64,000 nt of DNA, taken from Armillaria gallica. Taxonomy: Eukaryota; Basidiomycota; Agaricomycetes; Agaricales; Physalacriaceae. A program made the position numbers and the translations under genes. The stretch lies in contig JBANDB010000010.1 in the NCBI GenBank assembly GCA_037576215.1, positions 2,356,001-2,420,000 of the forward strand, in the 5' to 3' direction. This document shows, piece by piece, positions 12,219 through 22,879 of the stretch; positions within the stretch are counted from its first letter, which is position 1; the number at the start of each line of letters is the position of its first letter. The notes below the pieces were generated by a model that was not told the DNA's origin, searched no databases, and saw only the letters and a program-made list of their open reading frames with translations.

Positions 12219-13244
12219 TCAGGGGATCTTCGAAGTCACGGCATCATCGTCACCTCGAGCCCAACGAAATAATTTTGATGCTGCTCGGCTGATGCGTGGC
12301 GAATATGGCGGCGGTGGATCATTCAGCGGCCGATCGTTCCGTGAGGTCCTGGGTTGCCTTTTATCATCGAGATCATCGAGGAAGGCGCGCGAAGGGGCTC
12401 GGATCCGGCGCTTGCGATATCGCCATATTAGGAGGATCGTTGTAATCAGAGCGAGAAGAATGGCTCCGCAAACGACTCCAGCTATAATTGCGGCTTTAGG
12501 ACGCTTCGACGGTCCGGGTGTAGCTGATGCGCTAGTTGTTGAAGACACCGTTCTATCAGAATCCATCAGATGTAATTGAATCGAAGTTTTTTATCAACCT
12601 ACGAAGAGGTTGCTGAAGCAGACTCTGAGAATTTAGGAAGGGAGGATGTCCTGTAGAGCCAAGTTCAGTGGTTTCGACTGTCAGCGAAGTAGAAGAGTAC
12701 TAACGAGACGCCATTTGCCAGACCTTCGTCTACCTGAAAGAAATCACTTTGAGCAAAAGTGACATTGACGTTTCTGATGGATATTATCTGTGAGACTACG
12801 GTTTGCTAGTCTCAACGAATGACCACTGACGCTTGGGTAGGACTGGCTTCTATAGCTTCGATGATAAGTTTGCTGCAGAAAAGGGCGTTCATCGGTTATA
12901 TGATGGATAGTTCTTAAGGACGCACCCTGCAGATTCGAAGACAACGGATACGTTGCAAGTCGCATTGACATTCTCCACCAGCTGTATGGACAAAGTTTGG
13001 TTGGAATCTGGCGAGAATATTTTCTGAACGGCAATGAAGAAATGAGTCGGATCGTCCGAGCTCCAAGTCAGAAGTACTGAAGTACTGGCATTGACTAGGA
13101 GGGGAGGCTGGGTCGGAACTGTGATAACGAGAGAGAGAATTGGCAGGATACACGTGAGTAGCGATCTATTGGAGGTAAGTCAGGCCATCAATGGACACTG
13201 GGATATCAGTATATGACCTACACATAGAGCAGAAGGAGAATCAT
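12219..13244 (-). CDS. Secreted-ectodomain single-pass membrane protein, copy A (intact)
   Basis: The model is complement(join(12219..12552,12603..12650,12705..12773,12831..12872,12926..13165,13222..13244)), 251 residues. The tiny first exon (23 bases) plus the start of exon 2 encode a signal peptide (MILLLLYV then SLLTCILPILSLV). The mature ectodomain starts VPTQPPLLVNAS and has the pattern SVLLTWSSDDPTHFFIAV, several N-glycosylation sequons and one Cys near its end. It looks like a small beta-sandwich; resemblance to Kre9/Knh1-type N-terminal domains is only suggestive. After a VDEG motif come Ser/Thr-rich linker exons, a membrane helix (AAIIAGVVCGAILLALI), the basic cluster RYRKRRIR and a tail with DPPPPYSP. 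Introns are in phase 2. The function is unknown. The gene is divergent from F-box copy A, and three relatives occur in this window. Confidence 0.75.
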
Positions 13245-13886
13245 GAGAGCCAGCCGTCAAGTTCACAGACCAAAGACTGGGGATTATATAGACAGGACGA
13301 AATGATTGCAGATGCTCACAGCCTCAACGTCAGATGTCTGATGAGCATCGCGAAACGAGACAGTTCACGTTATGCTGATCTTTGCGTTAGAGAATTTATT
13401 TGTAATGCTGTCGAAAGCGTATATTTGGTTAGTGCGTGGAGAGTATGAGCTTCGGTGTACGGTCGCTGGGGAGCTTGGGGAAAGAAATCGGGTAACAAAT
13501 GGCAACAGTCTCTGGATGTGAACCTGGGCATTGTACAAACATTGTACATAGCGGTACCAATGTTTAATTAAGCGCGGCTGGCTATGCGAGCAAGATCGAT
13601 TGATTTTGTTTCGAGGGGTTGCTTGATGAAAATCATTAAAACGCCGTGATACTGTCCCGTGTGATGATGATAAATGATGGCAGTCTGAGTGGCAGCTTGA
13701 AAGTTGAAAGCAGATGCTTCCGTAAAAGCTGACGTAAGTCAAAACGTGACCATAACGCGACGCGTTTCTATTTGAATTTCAAAGTGGCGTCCACCGTCGT
13801 TTCCTAACCTTCATTGCTTCGTCCTGGACCCGTCCAAGTTCGGCACTAGTCAACCAGTCGACTATCCTCTACAGAACCCTGATAAT
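13245..13886. promoter_or_regulatory. Divergent promoter region between membrane-protein and F-box genes (copy A)
   Basis: The two starts face away from each other across about 640 bases. TATATAAT on the minus strand at 13283-13290 lies about 40 bases upstream of the copy A ATG. The same box and its surroundings recur at 15276-15283 (copy B) and 35462-35468 (copy C), so it is a conserved core promoter of the family. The arrangement is duplicated at 15238-15828. Confidence 0.5.
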
Positions 13887-14622
13887 ATGGAGAGCATGAG
13901 CGTAGTATGTTCCCTTCACACTCTAATAACTTGCCGTCTGACGATTCAGAAGGCTCCAATCAACGACCTACTCTCTGACGACATTTTTATCTTGATTTTT
14001 ACTGGCGTCGCAGCAGTAGAAACCAAGCATCCAGCGGTGTGCACCATTTTGCAGATGTCCTCCGTTTGCCGACGATGGAGAACCGTCGCTCTTTCCTTTC
14101 CTGAGTCCTGAGCTGTGGTCCGGTGTCGACATATGTCTACGGATGGGCAGGTGGCACCAGGGATTTTGGCCACCCGGCACACTTGCTGCAGCTGACTGCA
14201 CGCAATGGCCACTCGCCTCCAACATGGGTCTGCTGAATCTCCAGCTCCACCGTGCAGGGAACTATAAACTCTCCATCACGATGCACGGCGACTATTACTA
14301 TATGGGCCGTGATACCCGGTTTCCGTCCATAGATCTCATACGTACGAGAATTCCGCAATGGGGGAGCTTGGATTTACTCACCCCGAGATTGTGTTCTCAA
14401 GCCATCCGCCACCTCATTAGTAATACCTCATCATTTGATAGTCTTGGCAGGCTCAGTGTCGGGCACACGTACCTTGAGCATTTCTACAAACTTGGAGGAA
14501 CGGGACCGACAATGCCCTTGCTACGCACCTTCTACATCCCGTATCATCTTCTGACACTCCCGCGAGCCTCAGCTCCAAGTATCGCGAGCATTTCCGCAGT
14601 TTCGCCTAACGCAGCTTTGTGA
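13887..14622 (+). pseudogene. F-box gene, copy A, frameshifted and truncated
   Basis: Clearly homologous to the intact F-box gene at 15829. It begins MESMS, followed by a probable intron and the F-box segment APINDLLSDDIFILIF, then VCRRWRTVALSFPE. A 7-base tandem duplication of CCTGAGT just after this point shifts the frame into a stop. The coding signal resumes in another frame at about 14143 (GLLNLQLHRAG..., LSVGHTYLEHFYKLG) and runs to PTMPLLRTF. There, near 14533, homology to the intact copy ends abruptly and the sequence switches to a segment that also occurs at about 17927-18025. The C-terminal half is missing. It is therefore a broken duplicate. Confidence 0.8.
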
Positions 14623-14689
14623 AACACTACAATTGAAATGCAAAGTCAATTCAAGATTCAGTGGTCTTTATTGACAACGAAGCGTAAGA

Positions 14690-15237
14690 GTACTAACGAG
14701 ATGTCACCTGTCGAACCTTCGTCTACCTGAAAGGGTTCACCTTGAGCAAACGTGACGTTAACGTTTCTGATGAATATTGTCTATTCGACAAAGGTCTGCT
14801 AGTCTCGGGGAATGGCCACTGACGCTTGGGTAGGACTGGCTTTTATGGCTTCCGACTTCGATGAAAGTTTTTCTGCAGAAACAGTCATTTGTCGGTTATA
14901 CATTGGATAGTTCTCAAGGATGCACCCTGCAGATTGGAAGACAAGGGTTACATTGCGAGTCGCAGTGAAATTATCCACCGGCTATATGAACGAAGTGACA
15001 TTGGAATTCGGCGACAATATCCGCTGAACGGCAAGGAAGAAACGAGACGGGTCATCTGGGCTCCAGGTCAGAAGTACCGAAGCACTGGCATTGACTAGGG
15101 GGTGATACTGGGTCGGAACTGTAATCTGGCAGAATACACGTGAATAGCGATCTATTGAAGGTAAGCTTAAAGTCAGGTCATCAATGGACACAGAGGTATC
15201 AGGATTTGACCTACGCATGGAACAGAAGGAGAATCAT
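14690..15237 (-). pseudogene. Membrane-protein gene, copy B (truncated, frameshifted)
   Basis: Homologous to copy A from its 5' end. The tiny first exon MILLLFHA, its GTAGGT donor, the promoter TATA box (15276-15283) and the ectodomain exon (NASASVLLTWSPDDPSRFF) are all recognisable. A deletion of 14 bases in the signal-peptide part of exon 2 puts the ectodomain out of frame with the start. The homology stops near 14690, before the linker, helix and tail exons, so no membrane anchor could be made. It is the left half of the duplicated unit whose right half is the F-box gene at 15829. Confidence 0.75.
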
Positions 15238-15828
15238 GAGAGCTAGCCATTAAGTTCACAGACCAAAGACTGGGGATTATATAGATGGACAGGACGAAAT
15301 GATTGCAGATGATCACAGCCTCAACGTCAGATGTCGGATGAGCATCACAAAACGAGACAGTTCGCGTGATACTGATGAATGTGTTAGAGAACTCATTCGC
15401 AATGACGGAGCCTAGTATCGAAAACGTATAATTGGTCAATGGGGTAGGAGTTTGTGCAATATCGCTGGGAAACCTGGGGAAAGCATTCGGGTAATAAATG
15501 GCAAGTCTCTGGATGCGAGCCAGGGCATTGTACATAGCGGTACGAATGTTTGATTAAGTACAGCTGGCTATGCGAGCACAATCGATTGATTTTCTTTCGA
15601 AGGGGCTGCTTGATGAAAATCGAAAACGCCGCGATACTGTGCGGCGTAAAGGTGAGAGCTCGGTGCTGACGTAAGCCAACACGTGACCATCGCGCGACGC
15701 GTTCTATTTGAATTTCAAAGTAGCGTCGTTTATTACTAACCTTCATTGCTTCGCCCTGGACCCGTCCAAGTCCGGCCCTGGTCAACCAGTCGACTCTCTA
15801 CCACAAGACACCTGATAATATATAGAAA

Positions 15829-17337
15829 ATGGACGAGGTACGTTTCCTTGACACTTTGATAACCTGCCACCTGACGATTCAGGAGGCTCCAATCAACAGC
15901 CTACTATCTGACGACATTTTTATCTTAATTTTTGCTGGCGTCGCAGCAGCGGAGACCAAACGTTCAGCGCTATACACCATTTTGCAGATGTCCTTCGTTT
16001 GCCGACGATGGAGATCCGTCGCTCTTTCTTTTCCCGAGCTGTGGTCTAATGTCGACATATGCCTAGATGCTAGGCTCAAGTGGCACCAGGTGTCTGTTTC
16101 AGCCGACTATAGGCGGCGGCGGCTCGCCTCCAAAATGGGTCTACTGAATCTCCAGCTGCACCGTGCAGGGGGTTATAAACTCTCCGTTACGGTGCATGGC
16201 GACTACTTCATGGACCGCGATGCCCTGCCATGCATAAATCTCGTACATACGAGAGTTCGGCGATGGTGGAGCTTGAATTTACTCTCCGCGGGCTTGTGTC
16301 CGCGATATGTCCACGGTCTCATTGGCAGTACTCCATCATTTGATAGCCTCGAAGTTCTCAGTGTCGGGCACACGCTCCTTGAACATTTCTACAAACTTGG
16401 GGAAACAGAGCCAACAATGCCCTTGCTACGCACCTTCTGCGCGCAGCTCAATGAAGCCGACATAAATGTCCGACCCTCGCTAAAGATGCCCCGACATCTC
16501 GGTGCATGGAGCACAAACGTCGAAACCATTATCTGCGAAAACGCCCTCTGCTGGTTCCCCCTCTTCAAAAACGCTCGAAATTTAATCATTATCGCCGCAA
16601 TCAAACGGAAAGGAGACAGCGCCGAACCAATGCCCTGTTTGTCTCAGATGCCAGGGGTGCACCAAATCGGTAACATCACCAGTTTGACCTTTGACATAAA
16701 TGTCACTACACACAACATTCGTTGGTTTGGGGAGCGTTTCCGCTTTCCTAATCTCCTTCATCTCAAGATATTGTATCACAAAGACGGGACATACGGACCC
16801 GTGGGCGACGCAGCCGAACTGGTCTACATGCGCTATCCTTTTGACGCCTCATTTATAGAAAATCTCCTGCAGTTCTCCCCTTCCTTATCTTCACTCACTC
16901 TCGATAAAATCCCTATGCGAATAACCCAGGTCCTGGCGATCCTGGTGCCACTGACGAGCCTTATGAGGCTTGTCATCCATGAACCTGTACCGTGTCTCAA
17001 TGGGATACCTATTGATCCGCTGTTCGCACCGTACTACCCCATCTCAAACAGGTTCATCGAGGCGCTGTCAAAGGACGCACACCTACTACCTCGCCTGAAG
17101 TCATTGGAACTCGTGTGGCGGCACAGCGTGGATGAGCGTGTCCTGCTCGACATGATCGAGTGCCGTCGTCAAATGAATTTGGAGGAGGTTTCATTGGGGA
17201 CCAGCTATCCTGCGCCAGAGATAACGGAAGAAATATGGGCTAGCTTGATGAAATTCCAGGAAATAGGGCTTCGTGTTCAGATTGTTATGGACATCGGGCC
17301 TTTTCCGGTCGCCTGCTCTCAGCCTTCTCGGTCTTGA
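15829..17337 (+). CDS. F-box protein, copy B (intact)
   Basis: Up to 502 residues. The F-box is at the N-terminus (INSLLSDDIFILIFAG..., then CRRWRSVALSFPELWSNVDI), followed by about 400 residues of leucine-rich-like sequence with repeated short strand and helix blocks. F-box proteins recruit substrates to SCF ubiquitin ligases, and the C-terminal part would be the substrate reader. Bases 15838-15882 look like a 45-base intron (GTACGT...TTCAG) that happens to be open and in frame. Copy A has the matching GT..CAG at the same place, so the true protein probably begins MDE|EAPINS and is 15 residues shorter. The target is unknown. Large F-box families are usual in Agaricomycetes. Confidence 0.75.
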   Translation: MDEVRFLDTLITCHLTIQEAPINSLLSDDIFILIFAGVAAAETKRSALYTILQMSFVCRRWRSVALSFPELWSNVDICLDARLKWHQVSVSADYRRRRLASKMGLLNLQLHRAGGYKLSVTVHGDYFMDRDALPCINLVHTRVRRWWSLNLLSAGLCPRYVHGLIGSTPSFDSLEVLSVGHTLLEHFYKLGETEPTMPLLRTFCAQLNEADINVRPSLKMPRHLGAWSTNVETIICENALCWFPLFKNARNLIIIAAIKRKGDSAEPMPCLSQMPGVHQIGNITSLTFDINVTTHNIRWFGERFRFPNLLHLKILYHKDGTYGPVGDAAELVYMRYPFDASFIENLLQFSPSLSSLTLDKIPMRITQVLAILVPLTSLMRLVIHEPVPCLNGIPIDPLFAPYYPISNRFIEALSKDAHLLPRLKSLELVWRHSVDERVLLDMIECRRQMNLEEVSLGTSYPAPEITEEIWASLMKFQEIGLRVQIVMDIGPFPVACSQPSRS

Positions 17338-18028
17338 CCTCGGTTTATTCTTACTTTCTCTCTTTTTCGTACAGATACTAGAATAACAATTACTCGATAC
17401 CTTACTAGTTTTATATAAGTATTGTACTCTCCCTTGTATGGGAATTTTCAATCTAATTTTACACCTCTTCGACGTCCACTTAACTGTGTGATCTAAGCAT
17501 ATCTGTTAGGTTACGCCTAGCGCTTGTTAGCACCCTCATCGGATCCCTCTCGGTGATTAGGGCTTGGCTTTCGAACATCCTCGCTCACGACTTGGGTTTT
17601 ACTCGAGTATTCGTTTACTCCGATTCTTAACACAGATGCTTTAAAATGAAAGTGATGCAAATGATTTTGCGGCACGAGCGCGTCCGTCTTGCCCTTCTGA
17701 TGCTTCAATATGACGAGGATTGTATATATCTTTTTTGTTGATATACTGTGCTTGATATAGTTCTTGTACCCGATACATGTCACAAGATAGGATCGGGCAG
17801 TTTATAATACGGTTAATGATAGATACGCGTAGAAAATACACTGATTTAGAACCAACCACCAGCAAGAAGCCATATAGCTTCAGATCGCACTCAGAGAACC
17901 TTCCGACACTGGTACTTATGTCCTGCATCCCATATCATCTTATGACACTCCTGCGAGCACACTACCAGCTCCAAGCATTGCGAGCATTTCCGTAGTTTCG
18001 CCCTGCGCGGCTTTGTGCAGCACTACAA
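17338..18028. other. Intergenic; carries a repeat of the segment that ends F-box copy A
   Basis: No gene is seen. Bases about 17927-18025 (CATATCATCTTATGACACTC onward) are about 85-90% identical by eye to 14538-14630, the segment fused to the truncated F-box copy A. This marks a rearrangement breakpoint shared by the two places. Confidence 0.6.
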
Positions 18029-19480
18029 TTATGAGGCAAAATCAGTTGTTATCCGAAAAGAAGAATCATCAGGACAGACCTTTGGATTCATACACTTCTC
18101 AAGGATATCTCTATCACCAATGATAGCATCTTTCACCTTTCCCCAAGCCTCCCAAGCCTTATCACGTTGTTTGACCAGACCATCCTGTAACGACGGATGG
18201 AGCGTATGATCCAGAGGCAGATCTTCCCTCACGTCCAACCTTCCGCGGATAATCTCATTCATCGCTCTCCTCGCCAACACCGGTTTCTTCTCCCCATACT
18301 CAGTAAGCATCTCCAAGATCTCCATCAGCGGTGCGAAGCAGTCTGCAAGATTGATCGCTCGGACGACGGACAGTAAGAGACGGTGCCGGAGCGCCACTTC
18401 GAGGAGCTCCACCCTGGTGTCGGGGGGCAGAAGGAACGTGTAGATGAGCTCGAGGGACGAGCAGAAGGGACTGAGTTCTGTGAACATACACGAGGTCCGC
18501 AGGGGGACGGGAGTCCGAGGGGAGGCCATCACAGCGAGCGCGCGACAAATCCACACCAGCATATTTTGCTGAAGGAGGTGCTCCCTGAACTCGTCGTCGG
18601 ATCTACACAGCCTGGTGATGAGCATGACGTTCGAGCTGTACGTATCGGGTGGCGAAGGCTGGGTGGCACCCCGGGGGTACGCGTTGACGTATTCCACAAT
18701 ATTCCGGAGAATGTGAGATACCGTATCGAGCGCCGCCTCCTCCACGGTATCAGTGAAGATGGTGTTGAGCGCGGGGTCCTGGATGTAATGGTCCAGCGTA
18801 ACAAGGGAGGATATAGCGAGCCGCCGGGGCAGAGGCGTGTAGTTGAACGTCACCCATGCATCGAAAATACGCGGAACGAGCCGTTTCGCCAAAGGTGACG
18901 ATGAGACGAATGCTGTCGTCTGTGAAAACGCGGTGCAATGACAAAGAAGCGTCACCGCAGCGTCCACAGCATCGGAGCGGAATTCCAGCTCGTCGTGGGA
19001 CGTCTTGTGATTCAGTGGGGTGTCGCCAAGAAGTGCTTCGAGGAAGAAAGTGGACCATTCCATGATCCATTGCATGCCCTTGCGCGATTGTATCATTTCC
19101 AGAAAGGAAAGGTGACATTTGATACAATGGTCATCCATAAAAGTGCACATCGCCCGGATACAGAGAGAGGCAATGATATTATCGGGGACCAAGACATTGC
19201 AGTGGTTGTGCTGGGGAGGCTTCAGACGACACATGTAACGTTTGATGATGGGCTCGACGGTAGAGAGGGTCGAATGTTCGATATTGAGCAGAGGTCGAGC
19301 AGCGACCGGGATGCGATCTAGGAATTCTTGAGACGTCCAGTCGATGTATGACTGTGAAAAGGTTTAACCTTTCATATACAACACAGCGGGGTGGTACGCA
19401 CCAGGTAATACATGATTTCACTGAAGTGAACCTTGGAATAAGGGAGATGAAGGTGGAGGATGTTTAACAATGATGTCGAC
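18029..19480 (-). CDS. Large helical protein, probable MYND-type family member
   Basis: The main exon (18029-19351) begins SYIDWTSQEFLDR and encodes about 440 mostly helical residues ending ITTDFAS. A preceding exon (19402-19480) reads TSLLNILHLHLPYSKVHFSE and joins in phase. Further upstream, to about 19795, the frames contain pieces reminiscent of a MYND zinc finger (FCPG... then AWTSGHRSEC). The spacing is off and the paired Cys residues do not all fit one frame. Either I have missed splice sites or the finger has decayed. MYND proteins with long helical tails are numerous in Agaricomycetes and mostly uncharacterised. The helical body looks intact; the family name is inference from the GHRSEC-like end and the overall plan. 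Confidence 0.5.
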
Positions 19481-19909
19481 CTATATATGCGGGATCCTGA
19501 ACAAAGAGCACTCTGACCTGTGCCCCGAGGTCCAAGCCCCAACAAAGACCAAGTTGCTACCTGGACAAAACGACGGTGGCACATTTGCATATATGCAAGA
19601 AAAGGACACGAAATTGTAGGATGCAGTCCCTGTTATAATGTCAAGCGGTGGCACTGCGCTGCCACTCGGCCTAGGGCTTCGGCGCTGAAACCAAGAATCC
19701 CTGCGAAAGTAATAGGCCCGACTGAGGCGAAGCTCATTTAGGCTGCTGCTACATCGCTTTTCCCAGCCAAAAAGTGCCTTTGGTTGTTCGAGCATCTGAA
19801 GCTAGGCGTCTTCTCACTATAGGCGCATATGGATCCAAACTTCCATGGTAGTAAGATGATTTGTCAGCATTTATTGCTGATAGGGGGTATCGTTCATAGG
19901 AATGGATAT

Positions 19910-21191
19910 CTATTCGGTATCAACGCGTCGCTTCATAAATAGCGCTGGATGCACGAGATTCCATAGAACCATCGCCGCCACCATCATTGCGGCATCCATC
20001 GCAACTACAACTAACCATCAGCCAATGTGTACAGAAACGGGGACCGGAAGACCCACCGACAAACCGCTCAGTGACCATGTATCTCCCAAATATTCCATAG
20101 CTGAGCTCAAGGGTCCTGTATATCGTGCTGGGAAGATAGATGAATACTCGGGCTAGCACCAGTTTCACGAATGGCCCCTCACCGAACAAAGATACATGAC
20201 ATATCCAAAGTCAGGGCCACGCTCAACATAAGGACCTTCTTGTCCCATGGTGCACGGGGAATGATTGTTCCTTGAGAGCTTTCCATTGCTTCATTGCTGG
20301 GCGAGTCGAGGGAATGTTGAATAAAGAAGAATCCGGAGAAGACAAAATACGAGACAATAGCGGCTAATAGGAATGCTCAGTAGTGAAGGTAGATTGGGAG
20401 TAAGATGGACGGACCAAGGTGAACGGCGACGCCAGCCAAAATGACATTGACACCCTATTGTCTTTCTATCAGCATAGCTGGTCCGTGCAGTGAAACGGAC
20501 GCGCGTACCGTGTTGACCTGGTTGAAATCCAGGCGAGGAACGGCCCCTAGCGCGATACCAAGACCGACTATCATCAGGATAGCCGCAACCACTATCTACG
20601 ATTCGAGTCAAAAGGTCGAATGGTACTGTAAAGGCCAGAATACTCACAAACAAGGCGAAAATGATTAGGTCTGATGAAGTATGAGCCAAGCAATACACAA
20701 GGAAGAGAAAAGATGCAGCTCACGGTATCGAGGCTTGAGGGGGCTGTACCATGGACCCAATCGCTGAACAATTCGAACGAAGATCACAATGTTTGCGGCG
20801 AAAAGGAAAATCGGCGCAATCATGAGACAAAAGTATCTAGACAAAGCTGATCAGAAAAGTCAACGCGAATAAGAAGGACGGAGGAACGCACTGCACTTCA
20901 AAGGATCGCAAAAGAAAAACATCGTTATTTGACCATAATCGACAACTCCATCCGACAATCTCAGCAACACCGCACATAAAAATGGTAGGAAAGACCCATG
21001 CTTGGCGAAAAGCTACTGCTTGGCAGAAATGAAGAGCTGGAGACGAGATAAGTATCAGACAAGAGAAAGAACAGAGTGGCCTTACCAGTTGATATTGAGA
21101 AAAAGACCAAGAAGACGATACAGGCTGTTCGCTCGGGGACGTAACCATAAAGGCTGATGGGCAGGCGGGAAATTAAAGTAACGGAATCCAT
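19910..21191 (-). CDS. RTA1-like multi-pass membrane protein
   Basis: The nine-exon model is complement(join(19910..20010,20057..20127,20183..20363,20415..20454,20509..20595,20648..20670,20724..20836,20892..21036,21086..21191)), 288 residues, all GT..AG and in phase. The RTA1 pattern is clear: YGYVPERTACIVFLVFF and STALHFCQA in helix 1, FPTIFMCGVAEIVGWSCRLW in helix 2, and YFCLMIAPIFLFAANI in helix 3. A helix and loop ending in NQVNTGVNVILAGVAV follow, then CIFVRTIYRTLEL and a last helix ending LWNLVHPAL. Seven membrane spans are expected. Fungal RTA1/RSB1 proteins are implicated in sphingoid-base export and resistance to membrane-active compounds; the substrate here is unknown. A second RTA1-like C-terminus lies 1.7 kb away at 22880. 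The model is intact. Confidence 0.85.
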
Positions 21192-22047
21192 GGCCTAGGA
21201 AAACAAGAGCTGGAAAGGCGGTAATCTCTCATGGTTTTTATAGGACAGGCCGATCCTAGCTTGGCCAGCCGAATAATGAAGCGGAATGGGGTTGACACGA
21301 GGTATGTCTTTTTTTTGAGAAAATTCTCGGAGGGAGAAGGACGGGTGCGAGGAGGCATGTGCTACAATCTGAAGGTAAGAATAGTACGGCATAGTAGAAA
21401 CATTTATGCGTACAAAATGCCGGTCATCATCCATATTGTGCCGTTTTGCCTTTGCTATTCGCGTGATTCAAAAATAGTCCGTGATGCAATGATGACCGAG
21501 AATAGACAGCGGGAACCGTACTCGTCGTTATCGTTGAGGCTGCACGCTGCACAATGGAGGGCCTCTCAGTATACTCGAAGTCATCGGGAACAAATCACGA
21601 CCAACGCACCGTTCCTTGAACCATTCAGCTTGCCAGCAAAGGTCACAAAAGGTCTGCCGGAGCCAGAAAATTCGGAGCGCAGGTGGACGTCGGAAATGGT
21701 TGGGGTCCTGCCGGCATCTTCAAATGGATCAAACAATTTGAGAACGGCGCTGAAGTCGCATGGACCGTGGAGTAGGATGGTGACGGTGAAGAAGCAAGAT
21801 GCGATCAAGCTGAATTTCAGTTCGCCCCAAAAATGGTGGGAAAATGAGGTTAAATGCTGATAATTTGGTCCCGAAGCCGAAAATGCCGCGGCACCGGCTC
21901 AAGATCAAACGGCTTCCAAGTTCGTTGCACCCTGGGCCAGTTTTGTGCAATGCTCATGCCGTGCCAGCCTGATTATTCCAGGAAGAATTGATTTCGAGCA
22001 GTCCAAGCTGCCATCGGGAAAAAAAAACCGGCAGGAAGAAGGCGGAA
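21192..22047. other. Upstream region of the RTA1-like gene, no supported gene
   Basis: A 209-codon plus-strand frame (21231-21860) begins 40 bases from the RTA1 start. It has no recognisable motif or intron signals and is probably chance. A 75-codon minus-strand frame (21581-21808) is equally unsupported. Confidence 0.3.
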
Positions 22048-22109
22048 TCTCTGGGCAGGACTTGAACTTGTCTAATGAAACGTTTATACCGTTATACCAC
22101 GACCAGAGT
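22048..22109 (-). pseudogene. tRNA-like sequence (probable relic)
   Basis: On the minus strand there is an A-box match (TGGTATAACGG) and a near-perfect B-box (AGTTCAAGTCC) at tRNA-like spacing. Ends CTCTGG and CCAGAG can pair, and a run of nine T lies 20 bases downstream (22019-22027) as a possible Pol III terminator. At 62 bases it is too short, no normal anticodon arm forms, and the T stem has two A/C mismatches that would be G:C if two G had become A. I read it as a decayed tRNA or a tRNA-derived element. Confidence 0.35.
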
Positions 22110-22236
22110 AGCTGTGACTTGGATTAATTACTCAGAATGAAAGCTCAAATTCAGCTAACCAAAGCCTTCCTCCAACTATGCAAAAATTAAGAAACATCAT
22201 GTAGTAGAATATGTGGACGATAGTATAATGAGTTAG

Positions 22237-22499
22237 CACTGCATGGAGAATCCAATATCTTGGCTTAAAATATTGAATTTTATAACTATTTATTTTTTCC
22301 AACATCTAAGCTGGAATATCGAAAGATTATTTTGAATATTATTTTAATATTCTTGTTTATTGAAAAAATATAGGAAATTTCTCAAATATCGCAAATATAT
22401 TGAAAATATTGTCTCAATATTCCAGAGCAACATATTGAAAAAATAAATAGTTATACAATTCAATATTTTAAGCTAAGATATTGGATTCTCCATGTAGTG
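22237..22499. mobile_element. CACTA-type MITE, 263 bp
   Basis: The ends are long inverted repeats of about 65 bp: CACTGCATGGAGAATCCAAT on the left and, reading inward on the other strand, CACTACATGGAGAATCCAAT on the right. It is flanked by a direct repeat TAG (22234-22236 and 22500-22502). CACT termini with a 3-bp target duplication fit the CACTA superfamily. The interior is very AT-rich with no coding capacity, so the element is non-autonomous. Confidence 0.8.
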
Positions 22500-22502
22500 T
22501 AG

Positions 22503-22879
22503 TATGAGATGGATCAAAAATTTTGATTCAAATTCATTATAGGCATATCTTCAAAGCTGTTATACCAGATTATCCACGGTGGCGGTGATCAGAGTGATCA
22601 GAGCCATTTCACAGATCTATTCGGAAGCCGGGGCGCAAATTTAGCGCACGGGATACAGTGTACGTGACGGGTAATTTTGGGCTTTGGACGAAGAAATTCA
22701 CCTGAATGGAATGCAAAGGGTGGGGCGCTTGATAATATATGTGCGTCTAGTGAAAGCTACAGAGAATCGTAAACATACCGTCACCGTCATGAATTAAATA
22801 CCCGTCAACTAATCTACATTTACGGTGTGCCAAGCAGCGCGCTGTCTTTCTTCTCTGCGTCTGCAGCAATCTTGTTTCT
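22503..22879. other. Short intergenic stretch
   Basis: No gene or repeat is recognised between the MITE and the 3' end of the second RTA1-like sequence. Confidence 0.3.

Noticed and set aside
18383..18898. 171-codon plus-strand frame inside the helical-protein gene
   Set aside because: Antisense shadow of the 401-codon minus-strand frame.
21231..21860. 209-codon plus-strand open frame next to the RTA1-like gene
   Set aside because: No recognisable domain and random-looking composition; it overlaps the upstream region of the opposite-strand gene.
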